A stretch of DNA of 29,254 nucleotides from Lingula anatina (lineage: Eukaryota > Brachiopoda > Lingulata > Lingulida > Lingulidae), in NCBI RefSeq assembly GCF_001039355.2, contig NW_019773966.1:1494-30747 (forward strand), read 5' to 3'. The notes beneath the pieces were generated by a model. The model worked only from the letters and a program-made list of their open reading frames with translations. It was not told where the DNA came from and ran no database searches. Position 1 is the stretch's first letter, and the number at the start of each line of letters is the position of its first letter. Position numbers and translations under genes: made by a program. Shown here piece by piece: positions 22,204 through 29,254 of the stretch.

Positions 22204-22935
22204 CTGAAATAGTAGAAATCAAGGTTTAATTTGGTATGCGTTAGTGATTCACATGAACAAATCAAATAAGTTGAATCATAAACTGTGAAATGTCAAGGAT
22301 GTAAATTATTGGATATGCAGACTTACACAATGTACGCTTAAAGCAAAGGAGTGTCATATTATGACAGAAATATGTAACTTCAATGTTTTGAAGCACAAAC
22401 ATTGATTAGATATATCTTTTGGAATATTTCCAGTATCAAACATGATCGTGTTCTCGAAAAGTGGGATTCAGTAATATTACTCAAGTAACATTTTATGTGT
22501 CTTTATCAAGGCCTAAGAGTGAGACTGAGTGTGAAACTGAGATTGAGAGACACCAATAGAGACAGATATAGAATTAGAACTGACTGAATCTGCATCATAT
22601 TATTCAAGTTATCCAAAACAAATTCGTACAATATTACATATACATACATTAAAACTTATTGCACATTATATCGAGCTTTCTGTTTACTGTTCCGAGGTTT
22701 CAAAGCACATTGTAGCGGCATCAATGTCATCGTCGAGATTGACCTACAAATTCTAGCGCCATTTTAAACTACCCACAATACAATACAATACTTGATGTCA
22801 ACATCCGGTTCTAGGTGGGTTCAGATGTACTTTTATTATGAGATGTGCAAAAAGAAAGATTCATTATTTTTAAAACCGCCAAAAGGTTACGTGGTATCTG
22901 TAATAAAACAAAGGAGTATATCGGCGCAACGATGG
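22204..22935. promoter_or_regulatory. Probable divergent promoter, GON4L / FAM169
   Basis: The two genes start head-to-head with roughly 1 kb between coding starts (22195 minus, 23232 plus), both with spliced leaders. The 22690-22830 part is the most GC-rich and has several CpG, as expected for a housekeeping start region. On the minus strand 22765-22756 reads AAAATGGCGC, a match to the core of the YY1 site. No TATA box is evident. A GON4L leader exon could end at 22327 (GTAAGT) or 22743 (GTAGGT); the sequence does not decide. Confidence 0.5.
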
Positions 22936-23050
22936 TAATTTTAGCTCAAGGTTCTGTTTGACCTCAAATGACCTCTCCTTTTGTTGTTTCTGCAGACTGG
23001 TTAAAACAGGCTGGAACCACAATGTATGTTGTTTCGAAGCACTCGAGAAG
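22936..23050 (+). other. FAM169 5' leader exon (approximate start)
   Basis: The donor GAGAAG|GTAGGT at 23050/23051 pairs with the acceptor GTTTAG| at 23226/23227, giving a 176 bp intron just upstream of the coding start. The transcription start is not visible. The leader contains ATG at 23022, which opens an overlapping upstream frame after splicing. Confidence 0.5.
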
Positions 23051-23231
23051 GTAGGTTCTTACTGTGGGGAAGCTTGGAGAAGAAAGTGAATTGAATGATC
23101 TGCATTTATACAAAATGATAATGTTAAAAGTAATGTCATCTTATTGATTTTCAACTTAAGTTATGTGCAATCACGTTTTCAGCCTCAGATTGAACACTGT
23201 TTACGTTTTCAAATCGATTTGTTTAGCTCCA

Positions 23232-26200
23232 ATGGAACGCCAGACGACATGTCTGCAATATCCAGTTGATGCACTGAAGGTAGAAGCGGATAACAACACT
23301 TCAGACCTTGACAATTATTTGGTGGAAATCGAAAGAGGGAAGAAAACTGATGTTGTTATATGCCAGGGATGTGCCAAAAAGGTACTACTACAGTATATTA
23401 TATATACGTAGCCCTTAGCAAAATATCAGGCCTGTTGCACATTTGCCGCAATTTTGCTGCAAACTGCGATTCCTTGCAAATTAGCGGCAATACAAAATTT
23501 TCTTGCAAACTCATACAGAATCGTTGCTGCAAAATTTAGGTTTGCATCAGTATCGATTGCTGTTTTTTTTTTTTTTTCATTTTGCTAGGGGAGTAGACTT
23601 CAAGATAAATCAGACATTAATAAAAACTAAAATTGAATTGTTGCCTTTAAATTATGTTTTGCTTGGCATAAGATTATACTAGCATCTTAATACATTTTAT
23701 TAGTCATATATGTAACAGCTAGAGTCAAATTAAATATGAGTGGTTCTTAATTTAAGGCTGCCACAGTAAAATTTTCAAGAGATAATCAGAAAGAAATGAT
23801 GGGACTACCCACCAGTGACTGTTTTCTTGTTTTGCACATGTCATTTACATTTCATGTTTAATCAATTATATGTATGCTGGGTCAGGTGATGGTATATAGC
23901 TCTGTATTGTTGTCACATCAGTGGTGTAGCCAGCACACTATCAGATGTAAACACAAATGTTAAAAGACATTCCTTGTTAGGTACGACTGTTGTTATATTG
24001 CAATTGCATGGTCTGATCGAGGTAGCTGCTTGGAACAAATTAAGAAACTGATTAGAATTACTTAGCAGTTACTTCTTGGTTTTACCCTGGTTTCTATATT
24101 CATATACTTGTACTTATATATAGTGCCTTATAAACGCAAACAATTTATTTTCATGTGATTTAGGTATCAGTATGCAGAAACAACACATTGCAGATGGGCA
24201 TATATGGACAGTTCACAGACCATGACAGTCCTTGCCAGAAAGTGCTGAGTCTGTTTTGTGAAAACTGCAGCAAAAGTGTGTATAACTTAAAAACATATTG
24301 GAAACTACTGAGTACTTTCTCTCATGTTAAACCAAGCTATATGTGTTTGTTATTTGAAATAAACACACTATCACAAGAAGTATTGTTTACAGTGAAGTTG
24401 CTTAGGCTTTGCTATAAGGTGTTAGCCTTTTGATAATCTAAATGCAGTTTTATCTTTATTAGTACAACTAGTGATAATAAAGGGCTAGAGATATACATGT
24501 ATATTGGAAGCACATTCTTTTCAGATAAAGCGGTCTTACACCCCATTTCCATAGATTAGATCGACCTACTTTGGATCGACCTAACTCCCTGGGGGTTCGC
24601 GCTGAATAGCTGTCAGCCGGGCGGACACGAAAGTTAATTGCCCCTTACGGCTTGTAGTGGGCGGGGACGGACACTTAAGGGGGATTATCTGACAGTAGTC
24701 TGGTGAGACTCCCCGCGGTGATAGATCGATCTAAAGTTGTGGGAATAGACCCTAAACTGCTTCACACCAGATAATTTATGACACAAGCTTACTGTAATCT
24801 TAGTTTTATTGCTGTTTTTATAAATCTTTTGCCTAAGAGGTGGTCTCTAAGCAAATGCCGGAAAAATAAAGCTGGGCCTGTAAATTTAAAATTGTAAAAA
24901 TTGTTCTGGTAGCAACCACAGGTTTTGCTTTGGTTTAGTTAGCTTGATCCTGGCATGCTAAGGGGCCAGTGGGATAATATTTTATGGGCACAAACTGCTT
25001 TTATGTCATTTTTTTTTCAACATATTATAGAAGTCCAACTGCAACAACAACAGAGATTGATTTTACAATTATGTTTCTTTTTCAGTAACTGCATTCCATA
25101 TACAGTCCCAATGGTTTGGCCTCCAACATGCTTTGAAGAGCTATGACAACAGGGATGGATTTCACCAGGTAGGTGTACGTATGTTCATTCCAGGAGAAGG
25201 TTAGACATCATACTATTCTATTTTCAAAAGCGCTACTCTTGATGTTTTTTCAGTAACAAAAGAATTGAAAAGTAAGTTGTATGTTGGCCAGACAGGCTCA
25301 ACTAGTAGAGTGCTTGTTGCTGAAGTAGTTGTGAGTTCATTTTCCACTGCTGGATAAACTTCTCACGAAGCACTTGCTGTATAATTAGGATGAAGTGGTG
25401 AAAAGGTCTGATCATGGTAGTTTTGGTTAATGTGTATTATAATTCGGAGCACCAATTTGGGTTGATTGCTCCTCAGATTCATTGCGATCATTTCACAATT
25501 AAACATCCATATAGACAAGGCATTAACTGTAAAACCAGCTGATTTTGTTTATTGAGGTTAGCAGATTATAATTTTAAAAACCCAACCTTACTATTGGACC
25601 TGTTTCACTTTGTCACACAGGTTACAACATTTGGTGACAGATTTGTACTTTGGGTGCTAAACAGGATAATGTACAAATACTGGGACACTGAGCCAGGTGA
25701 CATACCTTTTTTGTCAATCTCTCCCCACGATGAGGCCAGGCTTATCTGGAACAGGGGAAATGCTGTGGGGTTCTACACAATGAAAACAAAGGGTGAGTAC
25801 AAAGTTTTAGTCCATTTTTGTTGGAGTATTGGATTCAAGTGCAAAGTGTGCGTTTTTCCTTTCAACATTTCCTGGAATGTTGGGACAAAATTTTCAAATT
25901 AAAAAAATAACTTAAGAATTGTAATTTCTAATTTATTTTATAAAACAGTATGGTATGATCTAAAATTTGTCTCCAGAATTTTAGTTGGGAAAATTGAAAG
26001 GGCAAATAACTTCTTTGAGCTGTGTGTCGGCAGCAAAATGCGCAAATGCTGAATTGTTATGGCAAAGATAATACGATATAAAATTTTGTTTTTTTATTCA
26101 GGAACTTCTGTGCATGATTACACATCAGACACTTATGCTCTCCCTGTGATTGATACAATATATGTACAGAAGAAATATAGGAGACAGGGGTATGGCATGA

Positions 26201-26826
26201 AGATTATGGAAGACATTGTGAAAGTTTTCCCTGACATGGATGTGGGCTTCAGTTACCCAGTGTCATCTGCAATGTTAAGTGGTAAGTAATTTGAAGATTT
26301 TGACATGTCCAAGAAGACCAATTTTATGTTTACTAAAATTGTTTGAAAAAGAAAGCACCAAGAGTGCATTCCCATAGATTTTTTAGATCGATCTATCCCA
26401 CGGGGAGTCTTGCTAGATTGTTGTCAGCCTGACCGCCTTAAATGTCTGTCCTGCCTACTAAAAGCTGTAAGGGGGTAATTGACTTTTGTGTTCGCTCGGC
26501 TCTCAGAACCTGACAGCAATTTAGCTTGAACCCCCAAGGAGTTAGGTTGATCCAGATAGATTGATCTAAATCTGTGGGAACCCAGTCCAAACCTGGGGTA
26601 CTTTACCCAGGATTGCATGTCAGTTTGGTAGCCTTAACCTTGAACTTGTCTATTTTCAGTTCAGAAGAAGTTCCTGATGTTGCACCCAGAGCACAGAGAT
26701 CATATGTGGGAGGTGACCCACACTGGAGGAGAGGGTTATCAGCAGAACATTTGGTTCAAACTCAGAAATATTGAAAGAAAAAGACAATTGGAATCTCTTA
26801 GCATAAGTGCTAAAGCTCAGCTGTAA
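23232..26826 (+). CDS. FAM169: FAM169 family protein with GNAT-type motif
   Basis: Six coding exons: 23232-23381, 24164-24275, 25086-25168, 25621-25792, 26102-26281, 26660-26826; 864 nt, 287 residues, all phases consistent. Homology to FAM169A (SLAP75, a lamin-associated nuclear protein) and FAM169B is clear: an N-terminal YPVDALK.., then VTTFGDRFVLWVLNRIMY, EPGDIPFL, GNAVGFYTMKTKG, YALPVIDTIYV and FLMLHPEHRDHMWEV. The fold belongs to the acetyltransferase-like group. Motif A reads KKYRRQGYG (196-204), fitting the R/QxxGxG/A acetyl-CoA pyrophosphate loop. The protein lacks the long acidic C-terminal tail of vertebrate FAM169A. MITE copies sit in introns 2 and 5, and a SINE-like head in intron 3. 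The exon 2 donor was chosen at A|GTGTGT (phase 1) because it alone joins exon 3 in frame. A or B subtype cannot be assigned. Confidence 0.88.
24545..24746 (-). mobile_element. MITE copy 2 (inverted)
   Basis: About 202 bp, the same family as the copies at 14699 and 26368 but in opposite orientation. It starts atttccatagattagatcga and ends atcgatctaaagttgtgggaat. The interior has ctaactccctgggggttcg, cacgaaagttaattgcccc and gtctggtgagactccccg, complementary to the other copies. It lies in FAM169 intron 2. Confidence 0.82.
25285..25350 (+). repeat. tRNA-derived SINE-like head, degenerate
   Basis: The stretch ggctcaactagtagagtgct resembles a tRNA D-arm / A box (consensus TRGYNNANNNG). About 31 bases on, gtgagttcattttccac resembles a B box (GTTCRANNC). 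A, B and spacing fit a tRNA-derived SINE head, but no cloverleaf closes, so it is not a tRNA gene. The body and 3' end are not defined. In FAM169 intron 3. Confidence 0.5.
26368..26580 (+). mobile_element. MITE copy 3
   Basis: About 213 bp in FAM169 intron 5, same orientation and highly similar to the copy at 14699. Ends are ATTCCCATAGATTTTTTAGATCGA and TTGATCTAAATCTGTGGGAA. It shares the interior TTAAATGTCTGTCCTGCCTACT, GGGGGTAATTGACTTTTGTG and GAACCCCCAAGGAGTTA. It has an extra short segment (ctctcagaacctgacagc) relative to copy 1. Confidence 0.85.
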
Positions 26827-27440
26827 ATGCATGTTGGTTTTTCACATGCTCAACCTACTGATACTCATTTGCCTAACATTTAGGCTTTTTTGTCTTGAAA
26901 TATTGTTTTTTTTTATTATCACTTAGTTGAATAAAAAACAAGTTTTACAAAAGCAGAACTGACAAGGTTGTAGATACAATAATAGTCCTTGCACAAGAAG
27001 TTTCAGTATCAAGTTCATGTGCGTACTTGAAGTGTTTTGTATTGAAAAGTGTAAAACAAAAACTATTTTAAAATATTGTTTGTTCAGTTTAAAGTTTTGA
27101 GCAATATGCTATGATTGGAATAATTTGTTGTTCAGTAGTGTGAAACCACATTATATATCGACTGTTCCTGCACAAATTGTAAAACAGTATTAATGGTGCC
27201 TTTTTATGAAGTATTTGTGCCTCTTAACATTCTGTCCATGGACAACTTGAAGCACAATAAAATCTTTTTGGTTGATGAATGAATATTATTCGTTGTATCA
27301 GAATTTTGAGTTGCAAATTTTTTTATACAAACAAGATGCAGAAGATTTTTATTGTATACTGAAACAGTTGCATATGCTTGAATTTGCACATTGACCATAA
27401 CTTGCACTTTTTCTTCCAATAAATATAATCTATAAATAAA
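26827..27440 (+). promoter_or_regulatory. FAM169 3' region with four poly(A) signals
   Basis: AATAAA hexamers on the plus strand at 26930, 27256, 27418 and 27435. They suggest alternative polyadenylation of a 3' UTR of about 0.1 to 0.6 kb. No other gene is seen here. Confidence 0.55.
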
Positions 27441-27878
27441 TCTGTTCACGTTGTTTTCATCATTTATTTTGAATTAAAATGTTAGGGGTCCCCCCTCTTG
27501 GTTAAATGGTCTACCAAAAAGAAATAAATTCAAATCATTGAAAATGATATAAGATCTATGTTTTGTAAACAATGACCAAGAAACAATCTGAAAATTGAGG
27601 TTTTTATTTCACACACTGACAAATGTTATGAAAGATATGGTGCATAAATATATAAAAGACTTGGCACATCTCACATAAGTGACTGTTGACACAGTTACTT
27701 CAGAATTTTTGTCAGATTTAATGCGACAAAAATTCACAAACTAAACACAAGAATGGAGATGCTGTAATCTATATTTTAACAATCAAGCTCTAATAATTTC
27801 TAGCCATTCACTGACATTATTTTAATAATTTAAAAATCCAGTTGTTGACATCAATGCTCCTAAGTTGCCTGACATTGG
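27441..27878. other. Convergent intergenic and 3' UTR of right-hand gene
   Basis: Tail-to-tail interval. TTTATT at 27603-27608 is an AATAAA on the minus strand, about 270 nt after the stop codon of the minus-strand gene. No coding sequence is supported. Confidence 0.5.
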
Positions 27879-29188
27879 CTAGCTGAAGCTCATATCCACC
27901 ACATAATTTTCTTGCAGAGTCTCTAAAGAATTTAAACACTCTTTATAATCATCTTGTTCAAGTCCAGCTTCCAGAAATTTGTTATATTTGGAAATATTGA
28001 GTTTTTTGGTTTCCTTGAGAAGAGCCTGCACGCACTTGGCAGATGTTGGCGTAGACTGAAGTGACGTCATAACTGGTACGCTGTTAACACCTTTCCAAAT
28101 AAATAAAAGTAATAATGAACATTTTAATCCACTTTATCTGAAATTTATTGGTAATTTGGTCTTTGATCCTTAATCAGATTCTCTAAAATGACTGTTTGTC
28201 TCCAACTTATAGTAAAGAACTAGCTAATTCCAAATAATAAAATAATATCATCAAGACTTTTACTCAGCAAAATTAAAGCATATTTGCTTCTGCTCTACAG
28301 GAAAGACAGAAAATTCTGGTTATCACTTACTTTGTAAACCAATAAAGTAAACTTTTTTTATCAAGTACTAATCATGTATCAAAAGGCGGATAATATTCTA
28401 GCATATACCTACCCATGCTGTCAGATCTATTCTTTTGTGAAACATATCCATCTGAACTGATATTTCTACTGAACATATGTGGATATGGAGCAGTGACTTG
28501 ACAAGGTGACTGAAGTACCTTCACACTACTGAAAGTAAATACAGGAAATGTTTAAAAATTTGCAGCATATACGTACATTATATAAACTTCTAGTTAAATA
28601 CCAAGTATATCTTACTTAATAAGACTTACTAGTTTTCCAAATTGAAATATTGTGTTAGTTTACCTGATACAGTTAGGAAACATTTCTGCTAGATACAGCC
28701 CGAGAACTTCGTCAGCTGTTGAACAGTCTTTGAGAAGTTTTGGTGCATTTGGGTCAATGGTTCTGAAAAAGAGATGTCAATTGTATTTAACATTTTGTTT
28801 GTTTTCAAAGATACATCAAGAAGAGTTTACCTAAAATAAAATGTAATATATATCAAATGGATTTTATAACAGGCTGCCATGTTTTTGTTTTAAATATGTA
28901 AACTGAGCTTTTTTCCTTTAACTGGTAAAACTTAACCTACATACAATCTGTTTTCTAAAATAGGTTGTCATGCTTTTGCCTTCATGTACACCAATTTGTC
29001 CTTTACCCCTGAACTTTATCTGGTAAAACTCCTCGTCCAACAATAGTCTGAGCAAAAGGTAGAGTTGTGTTGTCTGAATAAGGTGTCACTGGTTTCCATG
29101 GTGACATATCGCCAGCAGCCATGAGCGTGTTGGCTAAGGAACCATTTTCTAATAACGGGAATGGTAATGACACACCTAATGAAGCAAC
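27879..29188 (-). CDS. Unrecognised protein, C-terminal four exons (5' partial)
   Basis: Exons in coding order 29188-29007, 28762-28664, 28528-28413, 28090-27879 (stop TGA at 27879-27881); 609 nt, 202 residues. Phases 0-2, 2-2, 2-1 and 1-stop all match, with AG/GT borders, so the gene model is sound although I do not recognise the product. Visible features: a Leu/Pro-rich start (SLPFPLLENGSLANTLM), MSPWKPVTPYSD, TIVGRGVLPDKVQG, a helical DEVLGLYLAEMFPNC, a Ser-rich low-complexity stretch, then two probable helices (CVQALLKETKKLNISKYNKFLEAG and YKECLNSLETLQENYVVDM). There is no signal peptide or membrane segment in this part. The gene continues beyond the right edge. Confidence 0.72.
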
Positions 29189-29254
29189 CTGGAAGGAACA
29201 TAATTTTTAAATAAAATTGACATTTTAAATAATAAGTCAAACATAAATTGCAAA

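Noticed and set aside
22731-22765. Alternative GON4L first coding exon ATGGCGCTAGAATTT|GTAGGT
   Set aside because: Splicing to the 22203 acceptor gives a stop before the conserved start, so it could only be a short upstream frame.
23435-23540. Repeated ttgctgcaaa and gcggcaa phrases suggesting another mobile element
   Set aside because: Short and imperfect, with no definable ends and no second copy seen in the window.
25285-25350. Functional tRNA gene
   Set aside because: Box A and B-like motifs are present but degenerate, and no acceptor or anticodon stem closes. SINE-like at best.

Overview
This is eukaryotic nuclear DNA, AT-rich (only the exons are less so), with many short exons, consensus GT-AG introns and dispersed repeats. 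The gene set is animal: a GON4L-type nuclear corepressor, a FAM169 family protein, a rhodopsin-class peptide GPCR and a caspase fragment. The style of the GPCR and the repeats suggest a marine lophotrochozoan, probably a bivalve mollusc. That is inference and I cannot name a species.

Layout: (1) 1-3250 has no convincing gene. It holds a poly-G run, a foldback element (881-1052) and a dispersed repeat ending in a perfect hairpin (2630-2838). (2) 3254-3796, minus strand: two exons of a caspase p20 domain, with the rest absent or outside the window. A second copy of the dispersed repeat lies just beyond it (4471-4751). (3) 5246-22195, minus strand: a complete GON4L/Udu homologue. I resolved 26 coding exons with matching phases that sum to 7206 nt, or 2401 residues. 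(4) 9762-10811, plus strand: an intact intronless peptide-type GPCR inside intron 20 of that gene. (5) 22204-22935: probable divergent promoter region. (6) 23232-26826, plus strand: a complete six-coding-exon FAM169 homologue of 287 residues with an intact GNAT acetyl-CoA motif. (7) 27879-29188, minus strand: the last four exons (202 residues) of a gene I do not recognise, tail-to-tail with FAM169.

Three copies of a roughly 200 bp inverted-repeat transposon (MITE-like) sit in introns at 14699, 24545 and 26368. A degenerate tRNA-SINE-like head lies at 25285.

Functionally, the large gene encodes a chromatin corepressor (GON4L interacts with YY1/Sin3/HDAC in other animals). FAM169 proteins include a lamina-associated member, and this one looks able to bind acetyl-CoA. 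The two are head-to-head and may share regulation. The nested GPCR is an unrelated membrane receptor. I see no multi-gene system here. The most unusual points are the nested receptor that splits a PAH domain, the shortened SANT domain, the 210 bp in-frame duplication, and the retained GNAT motif.
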